Of a stretch of DNA of 64,000 nt, positions 27,516 to 37,379 are shown piece after piece (positions within the stretch are counted from its first letter, which is position 1; each line of letters opens with the position of its first letter). The position numbers and the translations under genes are program-made. Origin of the DNA: Hyphomicrobiales bacterium (GTDB lineage Bacteria > Pseudomonadota > Alphaproteobacteria > Rhizobiales > Rhizobiaceae). The stretch is taken from the NCBI GenBank assembly GCA_900473045.1, contig UCKS01000001.1, forward strand, positions 1 through 64,000. The letters are read 5' to 3'. The notes beneath the pieces are model-generated. The model was not told the DNA's origin and ran no database searches. It was given only the letters and a program-made list of their open reading frames with translations.

Positions 27516-27992
27516 ATGCCGGTCAGACTGGAAACCGATACGATCGGCATGCTGCTCACCGATGTGTCGCGGTTGCTGCGCGGTGCTTTCGATCGCCGCA
27601 TCATCACGTCGGCTCTGGGCGTGACGCCAGGCGAGGCCAGGGCCTTGATCCAGGTGGCGGCGACCGAGGGCATCAAGCAGGCCGAGATCGCGGTGAAGAT
27701 GGGCATAGAGCCAATGACGCTCTCCACCTATCTCGACCGTCTGGAAGGGCTGGGCCTCGTCGAGCGGGTTCCCGATCCCTGCGACCGCCGCGCAAAGAAC
27801 GTCGTTGTCACCGACAAGGCGGATACGCTGCTTCTCGACATCCGCAAGGAGGTCCGCGACCTGATGGATCAGGTGACGTCGGGGCTTGATGCGGACGGCC
27901 GCGAGGCGCTCAGGGCAAGCCTGAAGGGCCTGCGCGAAAATCTCCAGCAACTGGATCGCTGCGCATCCCCTGACAAGAGTGCCTCCGAATGA
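27516..27992 (+). CDS. MarR-family transcriptional regulator
   Basis: 158 aa winged-helix protein. The recognition region IKQAEIAVKMGIEPMTLSTYLDRL and the wing GLVERVPDPCDRRAKNVVVTDK are typical of MarR. A dimerisation helix precedes it (LLTDVSRLLRGAFDRRI). It most likely represses its own operon through the palindrome at 27478-27492 and responds to a small molecule. Its stop overlaps the start of the Bcr/CflA transporter by 4 bp (ATGA), which marks the transporter as its target. Confidence 0.9.
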   Translation: MPVRLETDTIGMLLTDVSRLLRGAFDRRIITSALGVTPGEARALIQVAATEGIKQAEIAVKMGIEPMTLSTYLDRLEGLGLVERVPDPCDRRAKNVVVTDKADTLLLDIRKEVRDLMDQVTSGLDADGREALRASLKGLRENLQQLDRCASPDKSASE

Positions 27993-29206
27993 GCCTGCGG
28001 ATGAGCGAACGGCGCACCAGCATGCTCGGTGCCTTGCTGGCGACGCTTGGGCCGATCTCCATGTCGATCTATACGCCGGCGATGCCCGAACTGGTCAAGG
28101 CCTTCGCCACCACCGAATCGATGATCAAGCTGACGCTGTCGGTCTATTTCGGCGGATTCTCGGTGGCGCAACTGATTGCAGGCCCGATGTCCGACGCTTT
28201 CGGCCGCAAGAAGGCAACGCTTGCTTTTGTCGGCATCAATCTTCTTGGCAGCCTCGTCTGCGCCTTTGCGCCGACGGTCGAGTGGCTGCTTGCCAGGCGG
28301 TTGATCCAAGGCATCGGTGCCTCCGTCGGTATCACCGTCGCCCGTGCCATTGTTCGCGATCAGTTCACCGGTGCCGAGGCTTCGCGGATCATGAACCTGG
28401 TCGGCATCATGCTGGCCATCGGCCCGGCCATGGCGCCGACAATCGGCGGGCTGGCGCTGGCGGCTTTCGGCTGGCAGGCGATCTTCTTCGTGCTGGTCGG
28501 TTTCGGGCTGCTCGCCATTTTTGCCGTCATCGTCTTCATGAGCGAAACCACGGTGCCGGATCGCCGCCGCGCCCGGCCGGGGCCGCTTGTCTCGGCCTAT
28601 GGCGAACTCATCCGCGATCCGCGTTTCGTCGCCGCCGCCATCGTGCTCGGCGGTTCGGTCGGCGCGCTCTATGCGCAGTCGACCATGCTGTCCTTCATCC
28701 TGATCGATAGAGTCGGAATGACGCCGACCGCCTTCGGGATCGGCATGCTGATGCAGAGCGGTTCCTATTTTTCGGGCTCGGTCTGCTTGCGGCTGACGGC
28801 GGCAAAACTGGGCGGCGAAGGCTCGGTTCGTGTCGGTCTTGCCCTTTGTGCCATCGGCGGCTTGTTGATCGCCCTCTCCGTGCTTTTCGTCGAGCCGACC
28901 TATCTTTCGGTCATGCTGCCGGTCGCATTCTCCAGCTTCGGCATCGCCTTCCTGACACCGCATATGACGACGGCGGCCCTGCATTCCTTCCCGCATATTG
29001 CCGGTTCGGCATCGGCGATGATGGGGTTCATCCAGATGGCCGGCGGCTTTCTCGGCGGGCTTGCCGCAGCGCTTCTCGGTACGCCGTTCACGGCCTTCGG
29101 CGTGATCATCCCGGTGATGCTGTTTGCCTCGGTCGCCAGCTATCTCTGGTTTCAGTATTCGACGCGGCGGCTGGTGCTGGATACGGACAGGACGCGGGAC
29201 GAATAA
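27989..29206 (+). CDS. Bcr/CflA-family multidrug efflux MFS transporter
   Basis: 405 aa, 12 predicted membrane helices. The opening LLATLGPISMSIYTPAMPEL, the motif A region GPMSDAFGRKKATLAF and the following ARRLIQGIGASVGITVARAIV match Bcr/CflA drug:proton antiporters of the DHA1 group. It would export drugs such as bicyclomycin or another toxic compound. It is translationally coupled to the MarR gene upstream and ends at a terminator shared with argG. Confidence 0.9.
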   Translation: MSLRMSERRTSMLGALLATLGPISMSIYTPAMPELVKAFATTESMIKLTLSVYFGGFSVAQLIAGPMSDAFGRKKATLAFVGINLLGSLVCAFAPTVEWLLARRLIQGIGASVGITVARAIVRDQFTGAEASRIMNLVGIMLAIGPAMAPTIGGLALAAFGWQAIFFVLVGFGLLAIFAVIVFMSETTVPDRRRARPGPLVSAYGELIRDPRFVAAAIVLGGSVGALYAQSTMLSFILIDRVGMTPTAFGIGMLMQSGSYFSGSVCLRLTAAKLGGEGSVRVGLALCAIGGLLIALSVLFVEPTYLSVMLPVAFSSFGIAFLTPHMTTAALHSFPHIAGSASAMMGFIQMAGGFLGGLAAALLGTPFTAFGVIIPVMLFASVASYLWFQYSTRRLVLDTDRTRDE

Positions 29207-29212
29207 ACGAAT

Positions 29213-29240
29213 AAGCCCGCTTCCGTGTGGAAGCGGGCTT
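29213..29240. terminator. bidirectional terminator between MFS gene and argG
   Basis: A 12-bp perfect stem, AAGCCCGCTTCC with GGAAGCGGGCTT and a GTGT loop, sits between convergent stops. T tracts are short on both sides. Confidence 0.8.
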
Positions 29241-29259
29241 CTGATCGGCACTTCAGACT

Positions 29260-30477
29260 TTACTTGTCGCGGTTGCGGGCGGCCAGGGTGCGCAGGCGCA
29301 GGGCGTTGAGCTTGATGAAGCCGGCGGCATCCTTCTGGTCGTAGGCGCCTTGGTCGTCCTCGAAGGTCACCAGCTTATCGGAATAGAGCGACTTGTTGCT
29401 CTCGCGGCCGGTGACCATGACGTTGCCCTTGTAGAGCTTCAGCGTCACTTCGCCTTCGACATGTTCCTGGCTCTTGTCGATCAGTGCCTGCAGCATTTCG
29501 CGCTCCGGCGAGAACCAGAAGCCGTAATAGATCAACTCGGCGTAGCGCGGCATGATGTCGTCCTTGAGGTGGGCTGCACCCCGGTCGAGCGTGATCGATT
29601 CGATGGCGCGGTGGGCAGCCAGAAGAATGGTGCCGCCGGGGGTCTCGTAGACGCCGCGCGACTTCATGCCGACGAAGCGGTTTTCGACGAGATCGAGACG
29701 ACCGATACCGTTGTCGCGGCCAAGCGCGTTGAGCGCGGTCAGGATCGAGGCCGGGCTCATGTCCTTACCGTCGATCGAAACGGCGTCACCCTTGCGGAAA
29801 CCGACCTTGACGGTGGTCGCCACATCCGGCGCTTCTTCCGGCGAGATGGTGCGCATGTAGACATAGTTGGGAGCTTCGACAGCCGGATCTTCCAGAACCT
29901 TGCCCTCGGACGACGAGTGCAAAAGGTTGGCATCGACCGAAAACGGCGCTTCGCCCATCTTGTCCTTGGCAACCGGGATCTGGTGCTGTTCGGCAAAGGC
30001 GAGCAGGTCGGTGCGGCTCTTGAACGACCAGTCGCGCCAGGGGGCGATGATCTTGATGTCGGGGTTCAGCGCGTAGGCCGAAAGCTCGAAACGAACCTGG
30101 TCATTGCCCTTGCCGGTGGCGCCATGGGCAATCGCGTCGGCACCGGTTTCGCGGGCGATGTCGATCAGGTGCTTTGAGATCAGCGGGCGGGCGATCGAGG
30201 TGCCGAGCAGGTAGACGCCCTCATAGACGGCATTGGCGCGGAACATCGGGAAGACGAAATCCTTGACGAATTCTTCGCGCACATCGCGGATATAGATATC
30301 CTTGATGCCCATCATCTCGGCCTTCTTGCGGGCCGGCTCAAGTTCTTCACCCTGGCCGAGATCGGCGGTGAAGGTAACGACTTCAGCGCCGAGTTCGGTC
30401 TGCAGCCATTTCAGAATGATCGAGGTGTCGAGACCGCCGGAATAGGCGAGAACGACCTTTTTCACTTGCTTTGCCAT
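29260..30477 (-). CDS. argG: argininosuccinate synthase
   Basis: 405 aa, full length. It joins citrulline and aspartate with ATP in arginine synthesis. The ATP-binding P-loop is [15 protein letters not shown], and further signatures are [25 protein letters not shown] and [20 protein letters not shown]. The ATG at 30477 begins [15 protein letters not shown] as in rhizobial ArgG. The 267-bp region upstream, shared tail-to-head with the BA14K gene on the same strand, shows no other gene. The subunit acts as a tetramer in the cytoplasm. Confidence 0.97.
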   Translation of the reverse strand: MAKQVKKVVLAYSGGLDTSIILKWLQTELGAEVVTFTADLGQGEELEPARKKAEMMGIKDIYIRDVREEFVKDFVFPMFRANAVYEGVYLLGTSIARPLISKHLIDIARETGADAIAHGATGKGNDQVRFELSAYALNPDIKIIAPWRDWSFKSRTDLLAFAEQHQIPVAKDKMGEAPFSVDANLLHSSSEGKVLEDPAVEAPNYVYMRTISPEEAPDVATTVKVGFRKGDAVSIDGKDMSPASILTALNALGRDNGIGRLDLVENRFVGMKSRGVYETPGGTILLAAHRAIESITLDRGAAHLKDDIMPRYAELIYYGFWFSPEREMLQALIDKSQEHVEGEVTLKLYKGNVMVTGRESNKSLYSDKLVTFEDDQGAYDQKDAAGFIKLNALRLRTLAARNRDK

Positions 30478-30744
30478 GTTTGTCTGTCCGTCTTGTCAGA
30501 GAAAACGCGGGCTTGTCCGGGAAAATGCGGGATCGCGCCCAAGAAAAATTCTGCGGCACTTTTAGCGAGATTGCCCGGCCACGCAACCCTTTCGGCCGGA
30601 GAATAGCGCGCTCTGCGCCTCAATGAGTTTTAGTACAGAGGCAATTGCGATCCGCACTGGACTATAAAACGGAAAACCCGCCATCCTTTATGGGTGGCGA
30701 GCTTGATAGCAATTGTCATCAGAGAATGGTTGACCCGTTATCGC

Positions 30745-31215
30745 CTAGTTACACTGGCGGCGCGGTCCGTAATTCGGCTGGTATGTGTTGTCGGACGCCC
30801 GGTACGAGCGATATCGCGCATAGCAGGCCTGGGTGTGGGAATTGCCATTGGAATAACGCGGCTGCGATGCGAGGGCGCCGCCAATGATGGCACCGGCTGC
30901 CAGGCCGCCGATGATAGCGCCAGCATTGTTGTTCCGATCGTGCCTGCGATAGTCGTCCCGGTAAGAGCCACGGCGATCGTCGCGGTGGTTGCGATCCCAT
31001 CTGTTGTTCCGGTCACGATTGTTATTCCGGTCGCGGTCCCAGCCGTTGGCATGGTGCTTCCTGCGAATGATCGTTGGTCCGCGGTGGTCGCCAACCTGGA
31101 GAATATCGGATTGGGTGGTCTGGGTTCTCATAGGGGCTGCTGGAAAGGCATGCGCGGGCGCAAAGCTGGTCAGCGCCGTTACGGCTGAAATGAAGAGGAC
31201 TGCGATTTTTCTCAT
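30745..31215 (-). CDS. BA14K-family secreted protein
   Basis: 156 aa. Signal peptide ([23 protein letters not shown]), then an Asn/Arg/Asp-rich low-complexity segment (about 55-95), a glycine-zipper-like hydrophobic part ([18 protein letters not shown]) and the BA14K C-terminus with [20 protein letters not shown] ending in two cysteines. The family is named for a Brucella immunoreactive, lectin-like 14-kDa protein and is common in Rhizobiales. AAGGAA precedes ATG 31215. Role in the envelope is inferred, not shown. Confidence 0.82.
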   Translation of the reverse strand: MRKIAVLFISAVTALTSFAPAHAFPAAPMRTQTTQSDILQVGDHRGPTIIRRKHHANGWDRDRNNNRDRNNRWDRNHRDDRRGSYRDDYRRHDRNNNAGAIIGGLAAGAIIGGALASQPRYSNGNSHTQACYARYRSYRASDNTYQPNYGPRRQCN

Positions 31216-31421
31216 GAATTCTTTCCTTGTGTCATCACGGAAACGGTTCGATCGCGCATTCGTTCCAGCCGTGCGGCATCACCATTTGGTGATGCGTGTA
31301 TCCGGTGTCTTTCGACGCCCGGTGCCTGGCGAAATGTCGAATTGCTTTCAGCCGCCATTTGGGACATTCAATAGGCGCGCATCGAACGCATGCGCCGCCT
31401 CACCTCCCATAGGATCGAACG

Positions 31422-32063
31422 ATGGATTTCCTGCCGAGCCTGCCGACACTTCTGGCTTTCACCGCGGCGACGCTGCTTTTGGCGGCGACGCCGGGTCCCG
31501 ACATGACGCTGTCGATCAGCCGGGCGCTGAGCCAGGGCAAGTCCGCTGCCTTCTTCGTCGTGGTGGGAACCAGCCTGGGGTGCGTCGTGCACACGCTGTT
31601 GGTCGCTTTCGGCGTCTCGGCGCTGATCACCGCGTCGCCGACAGCCTTCATGATTTTGAAGACAGGTGGTGCTGCCTACCTATTCTGGCTGGCGGTGCAG
31701 GCGATCCGCTATGGATCGACGCTGACGGTCAAGAAGGTCGATGACACCGGCGCGTCTGCGCTGTCGAACATCTCGACGGGGCTGGGGGTCAATCTGCTCA
31801 ACCCGAAGGTCATCATCTTCTTCATGACCTTCCTGCCACAGTTCGTCACTGCCAACGATCCGGCCGTGACGCAGAAGCTCCTGTTCCTCGGCTTCTTCTT
31901 CATCGCCGCGTCAATACCGGTCAGCGTGCTGGTCATCCTCACGGCTGACTGGCTGTCCGCCTGGCTGCAGCGCCGCAAAAGGGTCATGCGCGGCATCGAC
32001 TACACGTTTGCCGGCGTCTTCTCGATCTTTGCGGTGAAAATCCTGTTCACGCAGACGCGCTGA
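31422..32063 (+). CDS. LysE/RhtB-family exporter
   Basis: 213 aa with about six membrane segments. ATLLLAATPGPDMTLSISRALSQG and VNLLNPKVIIFFMTFLPQFV are the family signatures; the latter is the standard RhtB-type NPK motif. It is the third LysE gene in the window. It converges on the ABC ATPase gene with only 11 bp between stops, and no terminator is seen there. Substrate unknown. Confidence 0.88.
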   Translation: MDFLPSLPTLLAFTAATLLLAATPGPDMTLSISRALSQGKSAAFFVVVGTSLGCVVHTLLVAFGVSALITASPTAFMILKTGGAAYLFWLAVQAIRYGSTLTVKKVDDTGASALSNISTGLGVNLLNPKVIIFFMTFLPQFVTANDPAVTQKLLFLGFFFIAASIPVSVLVILTADWLSAWLQRRKRVMRGIDYTFAGVFSIFAVKILFTQTR

Positions 32064-32074
32064 GCTAACCGAAA

Positions 32075-32869
32075 TCACCCGATCAGCAGCGCATCGTCAT
32101 CCAGCGTCTGGCCGCGAATCTTGCGGAACATGGCGATGAGGTCTTCGACCTGCAGCGTCTTGCGGCTGTCGCCGGAGACGTCGAGAACGACTTCGCCGCC
32201 GTGCAGCATGATGGTGCGGTGACCGAAATCGAGCGCCTGGCGCATCGAATGGGTGACCATCAGCGCCGTCAGCTTGCGCTCGGAGACAATCTTCTGAGTG
32301 AGGTTCATGATGAACTCGGCCATGCCGGGATCGAGCGCTGCGGTATGCTCATCAAGCAGCAGCACTTCGGAGCCTGCCAGCGTTGCCATGACCAGAGACA
32401 CCGCCTGCCGCTGGCCGCCCGAAAGCAGGTCCATGCGATCCCGCATGCGGTTTTCAAGGCCGAGGTTCAGTTCGGCGATGCGGTCGCGAAAATGTTCACG
32501 GCGCTTGGCGCCGAGTGCCGGCGTCAGGCCACGGCTTTCGCCGCGCCGCGCGGCCAGTGCCAGGTTTTCCTCGATCGACAGGGCGCCGCAGCTGCCCGCC
32601 AGCGGATCCTGAAAGACGCGCGCGACGAGGCCGGCACGGGCTGCCGTGCCCTTGCGGGTAACGTCCGTATTACCGATCATTACCTGGCCTGCGGTCGGGA
32701 TGACGTCGCCGGCGAGCACGCCGAGCACCGTGGATTTACCGGCGCCGTTGGAGCCGATGACGGTGACGAAGGTGCCTTCCTCGATGGTCAGGCTGACGCT
32801 GTTCAGCGCCTGCTTCTGCAGCGGCGTTCCCTTGCCGAAGATGACCTGGATATTGTCGAGCTTGATCAT
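32075..32869 (-). CDS. ABC transporter ATP-binding protein (TrpZ-like)
   Basis: 264 aa. Walker A GSNGAGKST, signature LSGGQRQAVSL, Walker B EVLLLDEHTAALDP and the switch His of ALMVTHSMRQAL are all present. Length and motifs fit the ATPase of the TrpXYZ / branched-chain-like uptake group. The ATG overlaps the permease stop by 4 bp. It is the last gene of the binding protein-permease-ATPase operon, read from 34844 to 32075. Confidence 0.9.
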   Translation of the reverse strand: MIKLDNIQVIFGKGTPLQKQALNSVSLTIEEGTFVTVIGSNGAGKSTVLGVLAGDVIPTAGQVMIGNTDVTRKGTAARAGLVARVFQDPLAGSCGALSIEENLALAARRGESRGLTPALGAKRREHFRDRIAELNLGLENRMRDRMDLLSGGQRQAVSLVMATLAGSEVLLLDEHTAALDPGMAEFIMNLTQKIVSERKLTALMVTHSMRQALDFGHRTIMLHGGEVVLDVSGDSRKTLQVEDLIAMFRKIRGQTLDDDALLIG

Positions 32870-33744
32870 GCGGCACCTCCGCGGCGCAAGCGGGGAAGGA
32901 CGAGAGCGACCGTGACCAGGGCTGCCGTGACCAGATTGAGGTCGGAGGCCTGCAGGCCCAGCATGTCGGTGGAGAGCGCCAGCTGGATGGCGATGCGGTA
33001 GAGGATCGAGCCGAGCACGCAGCCGATCAGGGCGATCAGGATGCCGCGTGCGCCGAGCAGGGTTTCGCCGATGATGACGGCGGCGAGGCCAACGACGATG
33101 GTGCCGACACCGGAGGTGACGTCGGCAAAGCCGTTGGTCTGGGCAAACAGCGCGCCGCCGAGGGCGACAAGCGCGTTGGACAGCGCCATGCCGAGATAGA
33201 TCTGGCGGCTGGTATCGACGCCTTGCGCCCTTGCCATGCGTGCATTGGCGCCGGTGGCCCGCATCGCCAGGCCGGCGTCGCTCTCAAGGAAGCGCCAGAC
33301 GGCGATCACCGCAATGATGACCAGAGAGCCGATGAACAGCGGGCGGACATAAAAGTCCCGCAGGCCAAGGCCGTAGAAGGGCGACAGCATCGTGTCGGCA
33401 TTGATCAATGCGACGTTCGGCTTGCCCATGACGCGCAGATTGACCGAGAACAGCGCGATCATCGTCAGGATCGACGCCAGAAGATTGAGAATGCGGAAGC
33501 GGACATTGAGGATGGCGGTGACGATGCCCGCGGCAGCGCCAGCGATCATGGCGACGCCCGAGGCGATCCATGGATTGACACCGGCGATGATCAGCACGGC
33601 GGCAACGGCAGCACCCAGCGGAAACGAGCCGTCGACGGTCAGATCGGGAAAATCGAGCACGCGGAAGGCAAGGAACACGCCGATGGCGACGAAGGCATAG
33701 ACGAGCCCCAGTTCCACCGCTCCCCAGAAGGCAATTTGGCTCAC
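32866..33744 (-). CDS. ABC transporter permease (BPD_transp_2 type)
   Basis: 292 aa with about eight hydrophobic helices. AFVAIGVFLAFRVLDFPDLTVDGSF and the EAA-like part SNALVALGGALFAQTNGFAD place it with permeases of TrpY-like and branched-chain amino-acid transporters. I use GTG 33744, which has AGAGGA 9 bp upstream; a TTG at 33774 would add ten residues with no ribosome-binding site. It overlaps the ATPase gene by 4 bp and follows the binding-protein gene by 146 bp. Confidence 0.85.
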   Translation of the reverse strand: MSQIAFWGAVELGLVYAFVAIGVFLAFRVLDFPDLTVDGSFPLGAAVAAVLIIAGVNPWIASGVAMIAGAAAGIVTAILNVRFRILNLLASILTMIALFSVNLRVMGKPNVALINADTMLSPFYGLGLRDFYVRPLFIGSLVIIAVIAVWRFLESDAGLAMRATGANARMARAQGVDTSRQIYLGMALSNALVALGGALFAQTNGFADVTSGVGTIVVGLAAVIIGETLLGARGILIALIGCVLGSILYRIAIQLALSTDMLGLQASDLNLVTAALVTVALVLPRLRRGGAA

Positions 33745-33890
33745 CGCTGTCGGTCCTCTTCTTAAAGTCTCCAAGCCTGTTGTGGCTGCTTTGCCGGCAA
33801 AATGAGGCTTGTTTTACAGATGAACCGCCCCCGTATGATGCGAGGGCGGTTCAAAATCAATCGGATTGTGCAGCCAAAAGCGGCTTGGCG

Positions 33891-34844
33891 TTATTCGATG
33901 ACGCGGGTGGCGCGGCTCAGAACGCTTTCCGGGAAGGTCACGCCCATCTTGGCGGCAGAGCCCTTGTTGATGACCAGATCGGTGCCTGCGGCAACCTTGA
34001 CGGCGATATCGCCCGGGTTTTCGCCCTTCAGGATACGCACGACGATGTCGCCGGTCTGCTTGCCAACGTCATGATAGTTGAAGCCGAGGGCGGCAACGGC
34101 GCCCCGCGAGACGGAGTCCGTATCGGCGGTGAACAGCGGCAGCTTGGCTTCGACGGCCACGGCGACAGCGCCTTCGAGCGCCGAAATGATCGTGTTGTCG
34201 GTGGGCACGTAGATGACGTCGGCACGGCCGACCAGCGCGCGGGCAGCACCCTGGACTTCGGCGGACTTGGTGGCCGCGGATTCAACGACCGTCAGGCCGG
34301 CTTTTTCGGCTTCGGTCTTCAGCACTGCGAGCAGCGATACGGAGTTCGCCTCGCCGGAATTGTAGAGATAGCCGATCGACTTCACGTTCGGCAGGATTTC
34401 CTTGATCAGCGCCACGTGTTCGGCAACCGGCGACAGGTCGGAAAGGCCGGTGACGTTGCCGCCCGGCTTGTCCATGTCCTTGATCAGCTGGGCGCCGAGC
34501 GGATCGGAAACGGCGGTGAAGACAAGCGGGATATCGCGTGTCGAAGAGACGACGGCCTGGGCCGACGGTGTCGAGATCGGCACGATGACGTTCGGTGCTT
34601 CGCCGGCGAACTGGCGGGCGATCTGGGCTGCCGTTGCCGGGTTCCCTTGCGCGGATTCGTAGAGGAACTTGAGGTTCTCGCCTTCCTTGTAGCCGGCGGC
34701 GGCAAGAGTTTCCTTGACGCCATCACGCACGGCATCGAGTGCCGGATGTTCGACGATCGCGGTAACCGCAACCGTGACATCTGCCGCCCGGGCGGGCAGG
34801 GTGAGGGCGACGGTTGCCGCCAAGGCAATGAGAAGTGAACGCAT
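33891..34844 (-). CDS. ABC transporter substrate-binding protein (TrpX-like)
   Basis: 317 aa. Signal peptide MRSLLIALAATVALTLPARA, then a two-lobed periplasmic binding fold of the ABC_sub_bind family, with VTAIVEHPALDAVRDGVKE, FVFTA-like VFTAVSDPLGAQLI, IGYLYNSGEANSV and VIYVPTDNTIISALEG. Related proteins bind tryptophan, tyrosine or other aromatic ligands; the ligand here is not certain. It is first in the operon, ahead of permease and ATPase genes. Confidence 0.87.
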   Translation of the reverse strand: MRSLLIALAATVALTLPARAADVTVAVTAIVEHPALDAVRDGVKETLAAAGYKEGENLKFLYESAQGNPATAAQIARQFAGEAPNVIVPISTPSAQAVVSSTRDIPLVFTAVSDPLGAQLIKDMDKPGGNVTGLSDLSPVAEHVALIKEILPNVKSIGYLYNSGEANSVSLLAVLKTEAEKAGLTVVESAATKSAEVQGAARALVGRADVIYVPTDNTIISALEGAVAVAVEAKLPLFTADTDSVSRGAVAALGFNYHDVGKQTGDIVVRILKGENPGDIAVKVAAGTDLVINKGSAAKMGVTFPESVLSRATRVIE

Positions 34845-34937
34845 GAGTGTCCTCCAAGACTGATTTTTGGGCAGTCTTAGGAAGGCTCGACACTTAAATC
34901 AATCGAATTGCAGACCAGTATCCATCAAATTTACTGA

Positions 34938-36170
34938 TCAGTCCTCGCCGTGATTGGCGATCATCATGGCTTCGAAGGCCATGCGGTCGACCTTGCGCAT
35001 GCGCTCGGAGTCCGATTTCAGCTGGCCGCAGGCGGCAAGAATGTCGCGGCCGCGCGGCGTGCGGATCGGCGAGGCATAGCCGGCCGCGTTGATGAAATCG
35101 GCAAATTTCTCGATCTGCTCCCATTTCGAACACTGGTAGTTAGTGCCTGGCCAGGGGTTGAACGGAATGAGGTTGATCTTGGCAGGGATGCCCTTCAGGA
35201 GGCGGACCAGTTCCTTGGCATCTTCCAGCGTATCGTTGACGCCTTCGAGCATGACATATTCGAAGGTGATGCGGCGGGCATTCGACAGGCCGGGATATTT
35301 CCGGCACGCGTCGAGCAGGTCCTTCAGCGGATATTTCTTATTGATCGGCACCAGCATGTCGCGCAGGTCGTCCTTTACCGCATGCAGCGAGATCGCCAGC
35401 ATGACGCCGATTTCCTCGCCGGTGCGGAAGATTTCCGGAACGATGCCGGATGTCGACAGCGTGACGCGGCGCTTCGACAACGACAGGCCGTCGCCGTCGG
35501 TGGCGATCAGAAGCGCCGTCTTGACGTTTTCGAAATTGTAGAGCGGTTCGCCCATTCCCATCATCACCATATTGGTGACCTTGCGGCCTTCATTGGGGAC
35601 GACGGTGCCGACCGGGGTGTCGCGGTCGGGGAAATCGCCCAGCCGGTCGCGGGCCAGCAGCAGCTGCGAGAGAATTTCCTCTGCCGTCAGGTTGCGCACC
35701 AGCTTCTGGGTGCCGGTATGACAGAAGGAACAGGTGAGGGTGCAGCCGACCTGGCTGGAAACGCAGAGCGTGCCGCGGCCTTCCTCGGGGATATAGACGG
35801 TTTCGATCTCGACGGGACGGCCGGCACCGCGCGGCGGAAAGCGCAGCAGCCACTTGCGGGTGCCGTCGGTGGAAATCTGTTCTTCAACGATTTCGGGCCG
35901 GGCGATGGTGAAATGCTTCTTCAGCAGCTCGCGCATGTCCTTCGACACATTGGTCATATGGTCGAAATCGGAGACGCCGCGCACATAGAGCCAATTCCAG
36001 AGCTGGCTGGAGCGCATCTTGACCTGCTTTGCCGGAACGCCGACGTCTGCCAGCGCCTTGCCCATGTCTTCCCGTGAAAGGCCAATCAGCGTCGGCTTTT
36101 CTGCCATCATGGCCGGGCGGACCGGCGCCTTGACGGGACGGTCCAGATCGAGTGCTTCAGTCGCGGCCAT
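34938..36170 (-). CDS. rlmN: dual-specificity 23S rRNA (A2503)/tRNA (A37) methyltransferase
   Basis: 410 aa radical-SAM enzyme. The cluster motif is [27 protein letters not shown] is the conserved MGEP loop, and the conserved C-terminal cysteine appears in ILAACGQL. It methylates C2 of adenine 2503 in 23S rRNA and A37 of some tRNAs through a methyl-cysteine intermediate. The start is placed at ATG 36170; ATG 36179 is three codons earlier and possible, while the track start at 36284 would add 38 unrelated residues. It lies 93 bp upstream of the TrpX-like operon on the same strand. Confidence 0.95.
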   Translation of the reverse strand: MAATEALDLDRPVKAPVRPAMMAEKPTLIGLSREDMGKALADVGVPAKQVKMRSSQLWNWLYVRGVSDFDHMTNVSKDMRELLKKHFTIARPEIVEEQISTDGTRKWLLRFPPRGAGRPVEIETVYIPEEGRGTLCVSSQVGCTLTCSFCHTGTQKLVRNLTAEEILSQLLLARDRLGDFPDRDTPVGTVVPNEGRKVTNMVMMGMGEPLYNFENVKTALLIATDGDGLSLSKRRVTLSTSGIVPEIFRTGEEIGVMLAISLHAVKDDLRDMLVPINKKYPLKDLLDACRKYPGLSNARRITFEYVMLEGVNDTLEDAKELVRLLKGIPAKINLIPFNPWPGTNYQCSKWEQIEKFADFINAAGYASPIRTPRGRDILAACGQLKSDSERMRKVDRMAFEAMMIANHGED

Positions 36171-36390
36171 TCTCGCCATTTCCCATGTTTGCGATACGCA
36201 AGGTCCGTTCAAGCGCTTTTTGCCTGCAATCGGTTGCGTCAATGCTGAGATCAGAGTTCGTTTGCCGCGCATCGGGAACATCAACGATCCGCGCAGCTGT
36301 CGTTGAGCGGGCCTTTAGCACGGTTTTCGCCCGGCGTCACCCTCCAGTGCTTCAGGGCAGATCTGCAAAAAGATGAAGGTCTCGAACGCC

Positions 36391-36416
36391 AAAAGGCCAG
36401 ACGAACCGGCCTTTTG
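36391..36416. terminator. terminator downstream of ialB
   Basis: AAAAGGCC and GGCCTTTT (36408-36415) form a perfect 8-bp stem. On the minus strand it lies about 25 bp after the ialB stop; its U tract is part of the stem. Confidence 0.65.
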
Positions 36417-36441
36417 AAATAGTAGCGAAGCCGAGGGCTGC

Positions 36442-36945
36442 TTATTTGCAGTTTTCGATCTGCTTCAGCGCGGCAGAAATGCCAGAGAGCGAGTAGGAAT
36501 AGGCCGTCGGCGTGCCCTTGCGCGACTTGGCGGCAACGGACATGGCCTTGCCGGTCTTCATCGCAGCTACGAGTGCCGGCTCTTCAGCGGCGTTCTCCAC
36601 CCAAGCCGAGTTGCCCTTGGTGAACATCGTGAAGTTCTTGGCATCGATGGTGACGACGACCTTCGAGCTTTCCTGCAGCGGATAGCCCATCATCGCCTGC
36701 GGTTCATAGGAGATGTTCTGGCCGGGGCGCTGCGACACGAGGAAAAAGACATCGCCGTGATCAACATTGGCGGGGCTCTTGTCCTTCGGGACGGAGAGCA
36801 CATAGCAGACCTTGCCAGCGCCGGCCTGATAGGAATAGGCGCCCCAGGCATTGAACTGCTGAATGCGGGTCGGCGACTGAGCCGAAGCAACGCCGGCGAA
36901 TGCCAGCACGAGTGCGATTGCGAGGTTAAGCTTTCTTACAAACAT
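36442..36945 (-). CDS. invasion-associated locus B (IalB) family protein
   Basis: 167 aa. Signal peptide MFVRKLNLAIALVLAFAGVASA, then an IalB domain with FNAWGAYSY, the conserved KVCYVLSVPKDKSP and a late CK. The family is named for a Bartonella protein linked to erythrocyte invasion and is widespread and poorly understood in Rhizobiales. AGGA precedes ATG 36945; the longer frame to 37008 is rejected. Periplasmic or outer-membrane-associated placement is inferred. Confidence 0.86.
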   Translation of the reverse strand: MFVRKLNLAIALVLAFAGVASAQSPTRIQQFNAWGAYSYQAGAGKVCYVLSVPKDKSPANVDHGDVFFLVSQRPGQNISYEPQAMMGYPLQESSKVVVTIDAKNFTMFTKGNSAWVENAAEEPALVAAMKTGKAMSVAAKSRKGTPTAYSYSLSGISAALKQIENCK

Positions 36946-37008
36946 CTTGTCCTGCCGGTTTCTTGCTGCCAAAGCCCGATCAGCATCAGCCGGGCCACGC
37001 ATGGTCAT

Positions 37009-37379
37009 GATTTCATTGATTTTGACTTAATTCAGGTTACCAAACCGTCAACATTCCCGGAATTCTCTGCGTTTCCGCTTTAATACGGAACAGAGTACGG
37101 CGCAAACAGGGCTTGAGTTTCAGGTTGGCCGTGAAGCGCCTGAACGAAACAAGCTTGGTCTGTCCATCGTGTGCGAAAACCCAGGAACGGTGCGTCGGAT
37201 GCTGCCGAATTCCGTCTGCCTTGCACGTTTCGCTTGCCAGACCACCGCCCGATCCGCCGACACGTGCCCGGCGCCGTTTTATGTCACAAAGAATCAGGCA
37301 AGAGTTTGACCTTTGACAAAAGCGCTGTACCTGTTGTGAAATACTGCGGAAATCAGGCGGGGAGGCGATCAAAAGCGGA
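37009..37379. other. 371-bp divergent spacer without a gene
   Basis: It separates ialB from the ECF sigma gene. I see short open frames but no gene with a start signal or a family motif, and no convincing ECF-type GGAAC/GTT promoter for autoregulation. Confidence 0.5.

Noticed and set aside
4878-32063. Three LysE-family exporters as a sign of a special export system
   Set aside because: Rhizobial genomes carry many LysE paralogues; the three genes are far apart and in unrelated neighbourhoods.
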